From Acanthosoma haemorrhoidale (Eukaryota; Arthropoda; Insecta; Hemiptera; Acanthosomatidae): DNA of 64,000 nucleotides. The position numbers and the translations under genes were made by a program. Below are positions 13,431-26,255 of the stretch, in pieces. The stretch lies in contig OV884011.1 of the NCBI GenBank assembly GCA_930367205.1, forward strand, positions 109,669,139 to 109,733,138. Direction: 5' to 3'. Under the pieces are notes generated by a model that saw only the letters and a program-made list of their open reading frames with translations, did not search any database and was not told where the DNA came from. The first letter of the stretch is position 1, and each line of letters starts with the position of its first letter.

Positions 13431-14634
13431 TGCAAATATAAAAAAAGTAAAAACCAGTAGAACTTTTTAGCCTATGCCAGGAAAAGCTTCTTTTGAGCTC
13501 TTCACATGCCCGAAAGGCAAGGCTCAACTATCAAATATATACAAAGCAATCGTCATTTGCCTGTCTGTGTGTTCCATAATATTAGTCCGTAATAATGATT
13601 AGAGTACTTAAAGTTATATTGAAAAAATCCCTTTTTTATTTTTCGTCAAATAAGCTTCTGTAACGAGGCCGTAAAGGGAAGAATGCGAGAACAAATGAAA
13701 CGTGAAAAATATCGTCCTAGCTACTCTTGTCTGGCTTGAAATCTCACTTTTTACTTTCAAAGGTATTTTAGATTTAATGTTACATGTATTTATGAGTCGT
13801 CAGAGACACATTACAAAATAGTTTTATAAGCAAGCAATAAACACCGCTTTGTAAATTTAGCTAATTGCAGTATTATAGTAATTTATATATTAGTTATTTC
13901 CAGGGATGCTTTTTAGTTTTTGAGTAGTAAGTAACTTTTAAATAAGTGACTTGGAAAAGATCTGGGTTTTTTTTAAATAAATAAAAAAAGCTCAATTAGA
14001 AATAATACTAAAGAACGGCTCCCTATGAAGCACCAAATTGCAAAAAAAATTGTTGCTCTCAGTCTGAAACAAGGCCATCGACGATAAAATAAAACCCCAG
14101 TCACTTCGAAAGAAGTTTGACATTATTTAATAATGCCTATGTATAAAATAAAAGTTTTTTCCCTTCTAAAGTAGAAGAAAATACGGGCAAAAAAAAAAAA
14201 AAGGAGTTGCAAAAGAACACTTATTGGAGTTTTGATAGGGGCCGCCAACTAATTCGATATGTCAGTGTTAGGGGATGATTGATGATAGTAGACAAGAAGG
14301 TTCGGAGGATTGACAGGCATCAATCTTGAACTGCACCCGACGAAGGAATCTGAGATAGAGGTTTCCCAGTCTATGCAATCGAGAACGTTCGGAAGGACAG
14401 TGTCTTACAATGGACTTAGATCGATCTCAATTTGGCAGTTAAATGTCGTTTCACAGCTGAACCCCATCCTCTAAATGCAAACACAAATTGAAATTGTATA
14501 TTTCTCAATAACACGAAATTGACGCCGAACTATGGCATGATTGCAATCCAACCGTGGTTGACAAAATCCAACCTTGGGCCTGAAGACAGTTTGCTGACGA
14601 AATTCTTTTAAATTTATTTTAAAATAGAATAGAA
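13431..14634. other. DNA without recognised gene
   Basis: A moderately GC-richer block at 14230-14470 has no frame free of stops and no known motif; it could be an element remnant. A 13-A run lies near 14191. Confidence 0.5.
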
Positions 14635-14850
14635 AAAAACAAACTTTATTCTGGGACCATGTTCTCTTTGTTAATAACAATGCACTGATAAATAAACACA
14701 ACCCTGGCCAAGAAGAGAAAAGCAGTAAATAGTATATAGTACAGGGGGAGAACATGAAGTAATAATCAAAACTAAAAGGTGTACCTCAAATTAAAAAATA
14801 TCATTATAGAATTCGTTTCAATAAAAATTAAGAAAACAAAGTGTGATACG
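14635..14850 (-). repeat. R2 dispersed repeat copy
   Basis: It shares TTCTGGGACCATGTTCTC, TAAATAAACACAACC and ACCTCAAATTAAAAAATATCAT with the copy at 50.3 kb, in the same order. It stops before the TTTGGGTTTATC block. Confidence 0.6.
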
Positions 14851-16334
14851 CAATTAAATTTGAAAAACAATAGACGCAAAACGTTTGTAGTATAGCATTC
14901 ATCAGAACAGTCCATTGTATACTACACTGAGCCCCTTGAGAGGGATCGATAAAAGTATTCCTCAGCTCAGGCATAACCGCTGGGTAATGCGGGCTTGCCT
15001 AATATGCCAGTTGTAGGCGCTGGTTTGATTATGTCATTCTCAATTTCACAAATCGGCGAATTATAATGGCCTACATTACTTTATGGGTTACATTCCAGGG
15101 AACAGTATTGTTCTTTATGGAAATAAATGGTTTAATGAAAGTCATGAATTAATAATTTCAACTTAATCCAAGGATCAGCTGCCTGAACTGATGTTTTCCT
15201 AAAAAACATCAAATAAAAAATGAATTGTTAATATTTTTACAGTAAAAGAGAAACCCCTATTTAAAACCGGTTTCTCTTTTCATCCCTAAAATTAAGTTTT
15301 TGGCATTGTTTTTGCATCAGCATCTGACAAAAATAATTTTGAGCAGAAACTGGTGAAAAGTAATTATGTAGATAGTTATATAATATATATAGATAGAAGA
15401 TATATATATAATAAAGTGTTATCACCCAATCTCCGCTATCAGATAAAATCTGATAATTACCAATAAAATAATTTTAAAAGACAACAGTGTTTTCAACCAT
15501 AAATACGTATCACTGACGCTTTCATGACAAACTTACAGTAAAGATACAGGAGCTATCCATACTTGACTTACCTCTCAATACTCTAAGACGACAAAGAGAT
15601 TCTGGACCGGCCAATCCAGGATTGGGGATTCCTAGTTTATTTATTGTTATTCAATTTTATAATAGTGAATAAATCAATAAAGACAAAAAAAAGTTATCCA
15701 GTTAATGTTCTACCTTAAAAAAAGTTTTTTAAACGCACATTTACCGCAATGAAATACCTGTTAATAGTTTAAGATCAGTATAAAATTACTCCCTTTACGC
15801 TCTAAAACAAACTCAAAAGGGTTTACCAAACCAAGTTGTAAGAGAATGCACAGCGAATAAACCAACATGTTTATTCAGTCAAAGTATGCCGGGGCAAGTT
15901 GAAAGGAAGGAGTTGAGAATCGGAAGTTTGTTTCCTTCCGAAGGGTGGCTAAGCCTAACGAGTGCCAACTCTAACACAATTTCTTTACCTCTTTAGCACA
16001 ATGTATTTTTTGCTCGCCTCGAATCCCTCAGCGTCAGAAATGTGCTTATAAACAGAAAAAACAGGAGTTAAATACTGAAACGGAAACGAGGCCGTGTAAG
16101 GTTTTTTTAATAATAAAAAAGTCTAATCGGGATACCTTAAGGATTATGTACCGGCTTATTGCACAAAAAGCGATTTTAATGAATTTTTATAACTATAACT
16201 CTCCGAATCACGAACTAACGAATATTACATATTAGTGATCACGACCCTAACATATTTTTCTGGACAGCCTACCTACATGGTAGAAAAATAGTTAATTTTT
16301 AATGAACAGCACAACACACTTCATATATCGCCGA
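14851..16334. other. AT-rich DNA without recognised gene
   Basis: A TA-rich patch lies at 15375-15412. Nothing coding was recognised before the LINE fragment. Confidence 0.6.
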
Positions 16335-17222
16335 CTCAACTTTCGAACACATCACTCCACAACGCATGTTACAAAGAGTAGTCGATTTCATCACTTCGGT
16401 TTTAGAAAAGAAGCTATATGTGGTCGAGGGATTTATCGACGTAGAGAAAGCTTTTGACTTGGTCTGGCATTCAGGAGTTTTTTTACAAAATAAGATGTTT
16501 CCACCTCACACTCACTAATTAATACTACTTCCATCATCATACTTACAAGACAGTTTTTTCAGTGTCAGTGATCTCTGCTTACCCCCTGTCCCGCCACTGC
16601 ATAACCCTCTATACTTCCTATAATTCACATTTCGGACATACTGACACTGATATACGACAGGAAAATACGCAGAGGACACAGCCATTCTTCAAATAATGAC
16701 CCAACACAAGTTTCAGTTGCATTTCAAAACCACTTAACACGACTGATCGAATGGTGCTTCCGACATCAATTGACGACAGCCTTCAAACAGTTCAGAGCTC
16801 CAACTTTTCGAGTACTATTTTCCAGCACAGGCATCTTCAGATACCTACATACAAATGGTGCATTTCATGGAAAAACCAAAATCACTACAGATGTCATTCA
16901 CGCTCCTGTTCACCCTGTTTGTCCACATATCTATGGTACATGTATGTGGGATTGTCCGCCTGTTTAATAGATTATCAGGCTCTACCTGGAACAGTGAGGA
17001 GAGACCATGAGTTGAAAATCTTTGAGCAGCTACTCACCACCAGCCAGTAACTCACACACTCGATTAAAAATACAAGCTTCGAACCAAAGGCTAAAACTGC
17101 TAGACCACTTGCTAAAGAGACGAAGATTGCTACCTCTAACAGATAAACTAAAGACATATACATACTTACTAAAACCCACTTGGGCATACGGAGTAAAGAT
17201 TTATGGGAGAACCAAAGCATGA
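16335..17222 (+). pseudogene. Jockey-like LINE reverse transcriptase fragment 1
   Basis: Non-LTR RT blocks are seen in order. FIDVEKAFDLVWHSG (16432-16476) is the first catalytic block. LPSSYLQD-like and a degraded central part follow. KYAEDTAIL (16663-16689) is the YADD box, with the first Asp changed to Glu. The C-terminal block LLPLTDKLKTYTYLLKPTWAYGVKIYG ends with a stop at 17222. Several stops and shifts lie between. The LINE would copy its RNA at a nicked target. It shares sequence with 57841-58180 (CTCCAACTTTTCGA, GTGCATT). The 5' half and ORF1 are absent. Confidence 0.8.
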
Positions 17223-19879
17223 AACAGACAGATTTTTTTTTTGTTTTGTAATAATATTTTATGAAACAACTCACTCCTCACATTACATTAATCAATCAGT
17301 AGGGACCTAAATAAATTTATTATTTAAAAAACAATATATTTTTATTAACAAAAGAATTAATTAATGATACTTAATTATGTTGAGAATGCTTATATGAAAA
17401 CCTGATATAAATTAAATTAATTACAAAATAAGTTTCCGGATGTAGAAAGTAGTGGAGTAATTCTTAGAAGTGCGTTCGTGAGTTTTAGCCCACACTTTTC
17501 CAGTTGGTGTTATCGAATGGCAAATGGACGGCACACATCTACCTCTGATGTTATTTCAACCTGGAAACGAAAACAAAGCTGATCCAACAGTGCTCTCTCT
17601 CACCAGTTACAACCGACTCACGTCTCATTTATTTAATGTGGTTAAACGTAGCTATTGGAGCTCACCCAAAACGAAATTAGTGGATAACGGCCCATCAGTA
17701 AACAATATGAAACAACAGAAAAGTATATAGCAAAAAAAATAAGACAAGTGAGACGAATGAAAAAATTAAGAGTATCCTTACTGTTGCAAAAACTATTACA
17801 ATAATTAATGCCGGATTGTGTTAATAGCGAGGATATGCCGTATATTGTTTAAAATTGAAAGAGATATTAATTGTTTTAAATGTCCCATATTATCTGATAA
17901 CTGAAGATGACAGCTTAGAGCTGTCGAAAGGGCTTTTTGAAAAAAATCAAAATAAATAACAGTTGTATAAACACAAGAAGCTTTGTTATTTAATTATAAT
18001 AACTATTTGTAGTTATAATCTAATAAACTCTCAAAAATTATTGCATATTGTTAGTCAGATCGTCTATAACACCTGTAATTTGATACGTTACTCAACATGA
18101 TTGTTTTAATTTCGATAAAGTAATATTTTTGGAGGATAAAATCAAAGCTCCACGCAAAATTTCCTGTATATAGGCGGAACAGGGATCTCAAAATCATAAG
18201 GGCATACAGACAGGTGCAGCCAAACAAATTTTGAAATAAAACATTAGATTTTATTTTGTAAACAACCAAACCACAAAATGAGAGAATTCCAAGACGATAA
18301 GTATGGTGCTGAATTGAACCGTAGTAGAAAGGCCACCACGGTTTGAACCACCAATTCCAGACAGTACTGAAAGAACTATAACAACCCTGATCATTCTAGA
18401 AAATAATTTATTCACCACAGGTTGTAAAATATGTTGTTTCACATTTTTCGTCCATGTTGTTTCAAATTGTCGTTTCAGTATTTTGATTGATGCTCACCCT
18501 TCCAAAAATACCTGTATTTTCCCTTACCGTCTTCCAGATGAAAGGTTCTTCGTTCTTTAGCTTTCTACCAGCCAAATTTTCTATCCGTTGTTTTCATCGA
18601 TAATGCCACGGCATATCTCTGCCTATTTTTTGAGAGGTCAGTTCTGATCAACATTTATAAAAACTCAATTGTAATGTTAGAAGCACAGTTGATAGCTCTC
18701 TTTAGCAGAAACATGGTTGTTTTGGGTGTAGGTGGTAGTTTCTTCAAGTATCGCATAGTGTCATTATTGTTTACGAATTGACGTGTAAACAATGCGATTA
18801 GTATCCTTTACTTTGTAGGTATTTTACCCTTTAGGTACCCCTATGCGGTATATATAGTTGTACTGGGATAATCAAAGATTATATGAGACTGAACTCTTCG
18901 AAGAACTGTGGGATCGCTTTGGGAATGGCTCGTTTCTCGCGAAACACACTCCACGATCAATGCAAAAGAGTTACATTATAAGTGTTTAGTGGCTGTTATT
19001 GTTATTAAAACGAATTATTAAACACTTAAAGACATCGTTATACGAAGATCGAGTGGATTCACTGGAAATAAATTATCAGTTAGATCCGTAAATACTTGAT
19101 GAGCTAGTTTTGATAACAGGGTAAACATGTTTTAAATATAATAACCATACTTTTAAAAATTTTGAAATTGTTAATAGCATAATAATTTGTTCGTCTGTTT
19201 TGTTCCTATTGTTCTAGTGTTGATCCTATTTGTATGTTGTAAGTTATAATTATTATGTATTATGTATAGTTATGTATTGATGTTATGAATATTGTTAAAA
19301 ATAGTTTTAACTTTGATTGAACAATAAAGACGGTTAGAGAGAATAAACGAAGGTGCCCGTACAGCAATCCCGACTGCACTGGAATAAGTGCACCGGAGGC
19401 AACGATAAACCCTACGTGCCCGCATCACGGGACATGGAAAAATCCTGATTTGGTATAAAGGGCATAAGTAAGGGAAAATGGATAATTAAACAAAAGAAGC
19501 ATGGTTGAATGAGATAGAAACACATAAATCGCGAAATACCGCTGAAGGTGACGTCTTGAAATTCTCTAAGATATTTATTATAGCGTGACAGATTGAGGGT
19601 TGTTATGATGAATATGTTTCGCTGGGATGGATCTGTATGGACACACGCTACATCTCATTGCTCTGTGATGAATCGCTCATGAATGCTGTTATCTCTCAGC
19701 TTGTGATTCACTGGAAGTGGCTGGAACCGTCGCTCACCTTTATCATATTATCCAATTTATGGCTGTTCACATTATGTTTCTTTTGTTGCCAGAGTTTCAA
19801 CGCTTAGTAATAGTTATTGTTGTGGCCACCTCTTAATCACAAATAATTAAAAGTTCCCCTCTTCTCATATTATGCCTAT
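17223..19879. other. AT-rich DNA without recognised gene
   Basis: Short ORFs at 17524-17730, 18051-18269 and 18251-18442 carry no recognised motif. A GC-richer stretch at 19340-19440 follows an AATAAAG (19322-19328) and may be an element end. Confidence 0.5.
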
Positions 19880-20115
19880 CTATATGTCCATATTTTGTTA
19901 TTAATAAAGATTATGACGTCAGTGAGAGTAGGGGAAGGAGTCAGTAGAGGGGGCCCATCCCCACTTCCTCTCTAGCCTGGTGGGGAGCCATCCCCTCCAG
20001 TGCAACCCGGCTATATAAGCTTCGCGATCTGAGTAAGAAATTAATAGTTATTTATTTATTTTTGTCATTGTATATATATTATCAATAAAGAGGTTTTGAA
20101 AGAAAAAAAAAAAGA
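19880..20115 (+). repeat. LTR-like or promoter-like segment
   Basis: A GC-richer block is followed by GGCTATATAAGC (TATA box near 20010) and, 70 bp on, by AATAAAGAGG and a poly(A) run (20104-20115). Downstream, GC-rich DNA to about 20810 has no recognisable protein. This could be an LTR plus leader of a degraded retroelement, or a retroposed 3' end. No second LTR copy was found. Confidence 0.3.
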
Positions 20116-20815
20116 AATTATTCGGAAACCAACTGGCACCTTGAATACTTCTCTCTCTCTCTGCACTGGCGCCTACTGCTCTACTCAAACCATGGACTTC
20201 TCATTCAGCTACCTCTGCATCTCTCTTTCCTGATCCGCTATGTTTTGACCCGGCTTAGTCAGACCTCAAAGCTTCCTAGTGAGATTCTCTGCCTTCGTCT
20301 CGCTAAAACTAGCACCTCCTTGGGAGAGACCTCTCCCTCGCGGACGACGGTTGCCTTGGCCCCAGTAAATAAGACCAGCAGGGACTCCCATGGCAATCCA
20401 GTCTGCCTCTCTCCGGTTCACACTCGCCTTTGGGATCCGGACGGTTTTCGCCTACCCTTAGATACCGAGTGTGAATTCGTAGTCATTCCAAGACCACATA
20501 AACTACCTATAACCTACCCTGTACCTCTTCTCCTGAACACAGTGTTTTGTCTGGGCACACACACCTTCTAAAAGATCTTATGGAGTCAGATCAAAGCGAA
20601 TTAAAGCTGCCCGCCGACTACGTTGGTGGCTAGGGTGAAAGACCATAGGTCCACTTGCTCTATCTCTTTCTGGGCGCTCGCCGGACGGGGGCCAAGAGGT
20701 TTTAGCGACCCTAACCCGCGGTGGGCGTCTCCTCACCACTTTGGGGATAATCAGGTATTAACTGAGCCCCCTAGTGAGTGCCCGACAGTTATAATTAATA
20801 ATTTTAATAAATAAT
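20116..20815. other. GC-richer stretch without recognised gene
   Basis: It contains TGGCACCTTG and TGGCGCC motifs near 20136-20190 that could be read as primer sites. Two short ORFs (20245-20571 and 20623-20814) resemble nothing recognised. It stands out from the AT-rich surroundings and is probably the leader or remains of an element. Confidence 0.35.
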
Positions 20816-21123
20816 TACTTGTTATTAAGTACTGAATTGTTTATATTTTAATAAATTGTAAGAGTAGCAAGAATAATTTAATAATTCATGACTGAAAAGT
20901 GTTGCGAATAATGTTTCAATCAGGAAGAATATACACTATGTCATTTATTTCATCCTGAAGAACCAATAGAAAATACTAAAATACTATTAGTTGTAGGTGT
21001 TTTTGATTCTGTATCTCTAGATATAAAGAAATGAATATTTTATTATTATAAATTTTATTTTAGTTTTAGTGAGGAGCCGCTGTGGTGTCTGGCAACTACA
21101 TGCTATATATAACATAAAATCAA

Positions 21124-21127
<4 letters not shown>

Positions 21128-21175
<48 letters not shown>
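21128..21175. repeat. (TC)24 microsatellite
   Basis: This is an unbroken 48-bp TC repeat ending in GCTAGG. Confidence 0.95.
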
Positions 21176-21178
<3 letters not shown>

Positions 21179-21837
21179 AGGAGCTAGAAGGTAAAAAAAG
21201 GCATTCGTAAATATTTTACAATTTTTTCGTAAGATAACATTGACTATCGTGATCAGCTTGATTAATAATTTTTAGAGGCTGCTGTTCATAATGGGTGATT
21301 AATTGTCGGTTATGGGTGGGTTAATTGGGGATTAATGGGTGTCATAAGGTCGTTTTAGGACAGGTTAAAGTAGGTTTTAGGTCATGAGATCACTATTTCA
21401 ACACAGAAGGTGCTCAAATTTCGCCTCCTTCCGTTTTAATATTTATTTATTATTTCTTATAATTAATTTTTATTTTACTAAATTTACTCACAAGGCGTTC
21501 GCCTAACTATGTCTTGAAAGAAAAAAATCAAAAGTATAGTCTTCCAGAAGACCTATAGTTAGTTACAGATGGTTCCACGAAGGCAGACTGTTTGGCCCTT
21601 TGCTGTACATTCAACATTGTCTTGGGTAATCGTTTCTAAGCTCAAGTATACTGTTCAGTCTTGCTTATCAACGAACCCATTCCTGCTAAATCCCAGACCA
21701 TCGATCTAAGACTTGACAAACGACCAACTGCCGATCACGTCCAAACGACCAGACAGAACGAATGATTTATGGACAACCATTCTAAAATAAAAATAGAAGA
21801 AAAAATATCGATCTAGTCAACGGTATTCCAGACTACC

Positions 21838-22128
21838 TGGTCCTACGAAATATAAGTCTGAGGGAATGCCAAGCTCTCAAATATTCTCGCATCTAGTCCT
21901 TGCAATCCTCCACAAGATAGCCAATGCTCCTTTCTATATCAACAACCCTTCATACCGATCTCAACATCCAGTTCGTCCAAGATGTAGCCAACTCCCATTA
22001 CCAGAACTTCCTTCCCCACCTTCTTGGTCATCCCAGTCAGAGTCCTAAACTCGAAACTCCCATCTCATCCCCGCAAACCCAAAGCGAAGCCAAGAGGGAG
22101 GTGGCTCCCCGACCTCCTCCAAACTAAA
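21838..22128 (+). pseudogene. Jockey-like LINE ORF2 C-terminus, fragment 3
   Basis: Across two overlapping frames the reading KIANAPFYINN...LHTDLNIQFVQDVANSHYQNFLPHLLGHP matches the usual end of Jockey RT proteins (APWYV, then DL.I.V/F..E, then HPN). It finishes with a Pro-rich tail and stop at 22127. One frame change lies near 21930-21960. It is a 3' fragment and cannot be translated whole. Confidence 0.65.
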
Positions 22129-25100
22129 TAACATTGTGTTTATTGTTAGCTTTATAGGGTTGTGATTACAAAGCGACAAGCTATGTGGTTTTGGTTAATG
22201 AATCCTTTTCCCCAAAAATGTACGTTTAAACTGAGGTTCTAAGCATTGATGCATTGATTGCATGTAAACATTTTAACATAAATAAATAGTAATATATAAA
22301 ATAAGTATACTTTTATTGAACTTGAGGATTCAGATATTAAATTTAATAATATCCAATGTGATAAATAGAAATCCAGTTGGCTGGAATGTTGAATGGCGAG
22401 GAAATGTTGGGGGAAGAGAAGGATCTTCCTAAAAGAGGTATCAGGTCATGGAAACGAGGGGTGATTTTCAGATGTACACAGAGGAGGATCGTGGCCACGG
22501 GGAGGGCTGTTCATTTGAAATTTCAACGAGAAGCCGTGTCTCCGCGGCTATGAATTTAGATCGGGGTCTCCAATTTGTTTCCTCAACCCATGTCTTCCAT
22601 CTCAGGTCTTAATTGAAAGCCATTTTTGGATTGAATTCGCAAATCCTCGATACCATCAATGTATCCCACCTCCTTCTTCTGGTCTATGGGCAACTCCAAT
22701 TAGTTAAGTTCCCCAGAGAATATAAGATTCATATTTACGCTAAGAACTCAAACGCTCCCCCCCGTTCTCTCTGCCTCCCTGGTGCTCAAATAGATGGTAT
22801 TTTAAGTGAACAACCATTCATAGACATTCTTTTAGGCACTTATACATTTCAGATTAACTGTTTAGTTACAATAGATAGCCTTGAACATTACTGTTCTCAA
22901 ATTAAAAGCAATAAAAGACTGCAAATTATTAATAAAATCAGAGTACGCCATTCGTTAATCGAAAAAAAAAATCATTTCACCTATTAGTTCTATTTTTGAG
23001 ATTGCAACTCGAGTCTTATATCGAATGAAACTGATTGAATTCAAAAATTTTGTCAATTACCAACTATAATCTTTCAAGATTCTAAATAATAGTTTTTGTT
23101 TATAAATGATATTTGAAAACTGGTCTGAAATAATATCTTTAAAACTGTTTATTTGCCAAAAAGATCACAATATGAATCCTTAAACATACAATAAAAAAGT
23201 TAAGATAAAAACAATACATTATTAGTTTTAACTGGAGTGGTTTTGACCATCTCCTGCAGTTGTAATGTGTAATGGTGTCAAAGAGGGTCCCATAAAGAAC
23301 TTAATCAATCAAGTAATAAAATAATTTAAAATTTTGTTCTAAAATATCAGTTGGTTGTTGATTGCTAAAACCTGTTTTGTTTCGATCGAAAAACTTTAAT
23401 TTGTACGAATGTTGTTACGATGTGATCATAATTATGAATGAATGTTTACATCATTACACAAACGTGTCACATAACCTTTTTTTTTTTTTTTTTAATCTCT
23501 CTCCGTTTTTATCTGATTCGTCATAAAAACACCATATTAAAATATACAACAATGGTTATATCCCTTAGTTATAAGGGATAAAGAAAAGGTTACTTTTCTC
23601 TCATTATATATATTTCACTTTACTCCATAATTCATTTATCTAAAGAATCACATTCTCAACATAGAAAACATGAATGATTACTGTCTTCTTCGTATTTTTT
23701 TCTTACATGCCAATCCATCTATGGCTTTATTTACTAAATGGGATAAAGCGATCATTTATTTTATTATCATTTTTTTCCTCGTAGATGTGTAAACATTATT
23801 TTACTTTGCCATTTTCTTGGTTGTGATGTTTTAGTTCTTTTCGTTTGACAGAAATTAATTCGTCATCCTTATTCATAGGGGATTTTGTACCCGGAATAAT
23901 TTTTTGTTCTGTTGTGCCCGATTCTAAAATACAACTGTAGAGCCTAGTCCTAATTAAATATCGCTGTTTTATTTTAAATGATCATAGCAATGCTTAGAGT
24001 AATGACGATAGCATAAAAAACGGTATCAAATATCCGCGACAAAGCGAAATAGGTTATACTGGAATAATGTCGATTATTCGTAAATAGTTCAAAAGGTACG
24101 GTATGTCATCTCATAATATAAGAGGGAAAAATAAAACAAAGACCGTTAGAAGAGGCTCGGAGTTTGGCAGGCAGGTCTGTTGCACTGTTTAATATAGGAT
24201 ACACACTTTTCCTCCGCCATTATAATAACTTCGTTTGCATAAAGTTATATAACTTTCCTTCCTGAATCACTTGTATTCAATATTATACATACCTATTAGA
24301 TCTCAAGGCGACTGAAGGGTTGGGTATTTACTTTTTATTTATTTTTTTTTAAATTGAATAAATTATTTCTTTTATTCTTACCAATTATAATCGATATTTG
24401 TCTTTACAATTATGAGACGAGGAACATCAGCAACTTTAAATACAGCTTCTGAGCTGGAACTAGATATGTCTAAAATGTTAGCGAGCCAAGTCTGACTTTT
24501 TAACAAATTATTATAATAATAATTATAATAATTTTAACCAAATACTAATACTAAACATGTGTATTTCAGGATGTGAAATATACTTTAAAAATTTCAGAAA
24601 GACAGAAAAGTTTCGTAGACAGGCCAACCCTATATTCCACCACTAAATGGAATTAGTGCCTCCTCCTTCGGATCCGATTATAAATATAACTGGATAAGTA
24701 TATTAAATTAGTATATGTTACAAAATATAGATTCCGCAATCGAATCTATTTACAATTGCTTCATTATATTTACTAGAGCTGGCTACATTTTTTACAAATT
24801 CGGTTTTCTACTAATAGTCATCGGCATTGAACAAAAGTATAATAATGTACATTATACATTAATAGACCGAATTTATTAAAAGTGATGGAGCTTATCTTAT
24901 TTATCATAGACTTAAAACTAACTTACGAGTATCCAACAATAAAAGCTAAAACTAAATCCTAATCTAATTTTCCCCGACAGTCCGTGTTGCCATCGATACG
25001 GGAAGGGTGGTGGGGGTCATAATGTTAAAAACTGGGTTTGTGAGTTGCTGCAATGAGTCAAAAACATTTTCTCACCCACCGATGGCACACCAAGCAACGT

Positions 25101-25831
25101 GTGCAGGACGGCTTTCTTTAACTTAATGTCGGACCACTTTTCTCGTTGGAGACTTTTAACTGTGTTGTTGTCAAGTGAGTTTATAGCGGGGCAACGTATG
25201 CAGACCTGGCCCGAGGACACTATTATATATTATTAGTTTGAGCCACAGCGAGAGGTTGGGTGAAGTTAGCGGTGAAACCGGTAAGACCTGTGCCGTACTT
25301 TTTCTAAACATTTTGTTACTAAAATGAGTAGAGAAATGGAGATTCCTATCCATTTTTATACCCAGATACTAATATACATTGAGAAAACCGGTGAGTTCTC
25401 TTGCCCTCTTACAGTATAGATGTTCATTGTAATAAATGCTTTGTTATAAAAGATAAAATATAAATTAACGAGATGCAAAGTTTAATAAACAAAATTAATT
25501 GCAAAAATTGTTATGGCAAATGACATATTGGTGAAAACTTGCAAACTAAAAAAAGTAGATTAGCTCTGCACAGAATCAATTTTACGAGTAAATGTCACAG
25601 CTTTAACTAACCATATATTATTTAACAACGTTATTTTGACTATGACTTGCCAAAAATAATTTATTCTTATTTGGAAAATAAGATATTAACAGATCCCTTA
25701 AACGTTTAGAATCTATTCATAAGTATAAATATAAAAACAAGAGTTGAATTAAAAACAGATCGAAACCGGCTTGAATTATTTAAAATTTAGATAAATAAAG
25801 AAATGTTTAATCATATATAAATTTATGTGTA
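22129..25831. other. AT-rich DNA without recognised gene
   Basis: The only longer ORF (22613-22987, + strand, 124 codons) has no motif and starts without an ATG. A 16-T run lies near 23478-23494. Confidence 0.55.
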
Positions 25832-26063
25832 TGTAAGACAATTATTGAAGGTAGGGTGAATAAACTGAAATCAATTCCTCTGTAAACAAAGTAAGCAATT
25901 TTGTTAACTATATTTTATATTATAACAATTATTCATATTATTTACCCATCTTAGCTGTAAACAAAGAAACGACAATTACAGTTTATGACTATCACTTCTC
26001 TATTCACAACTTTTGCTAATTAATATAACCTTCTCTATATCATCTCACTTTTTAGAATATTGC
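25832..26063 (-). repeat. U3-truncated solo LTR related to element B
   Basis: On the minus strand this sequence ends like the B LTR (CAATAATTGTCTTACA). It keeps ATTGTCGTTTCTTTGTTTACAG and the second TTTGTTTACAG. About the first 70 bp of U3 are missing. The sequence after its end is TACACATAAA, not the AAACGACAAT primer site, so it is a solo or 3' LTR. The donor-like GTAAG is CTAAG here and AATAAA is AACAAA. It is an older relative of B. Its right edge abuts LTR E and is approximate. Confidence 0.8.
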
Positions 26064-26255
26064 TGTTAAGTCCAGGCGCCGCTAGTGCCCAGCCTTAATC
26101 CCCAAACATGTGTTATCTGTATATATGTTTACAGGTAATACCTATAGATAGAGGTGACTTGGAATAAATAAAGCAGTTTTGTGACAACTTTCAATCTGTG
26201 ATTTCATTCAACCTCTTTTCTTTTTCTTCAAGTTTTTCGTTGACGATCATTAACT
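26064..26255 (+). repeat. Solo LTR E of the A/C gypsy family, + orientation
   Basis: The LTR starts TGTTAAG and ends GATCATTAACT, about 192 bp. Its last 80 bp match the reverse strand of the A LTR closely (TCTGTGAT...CAACCTCTTT...GTTGACGATCATTAACT). It carries AATAAATAAAG. The terminus is joined without any primer site to the cut end of the A reverse transcriptase, so it faces away from A's own LTR. No clear matching target duplication was seen, because the left side is LTR sequence of another family. Confidence 0.7.

Noticed and set aside
26191..26255. Continuation of the A RT ORF
   Set aside because: These codons read LTR E on its reverse strand; they are not RT sequence.
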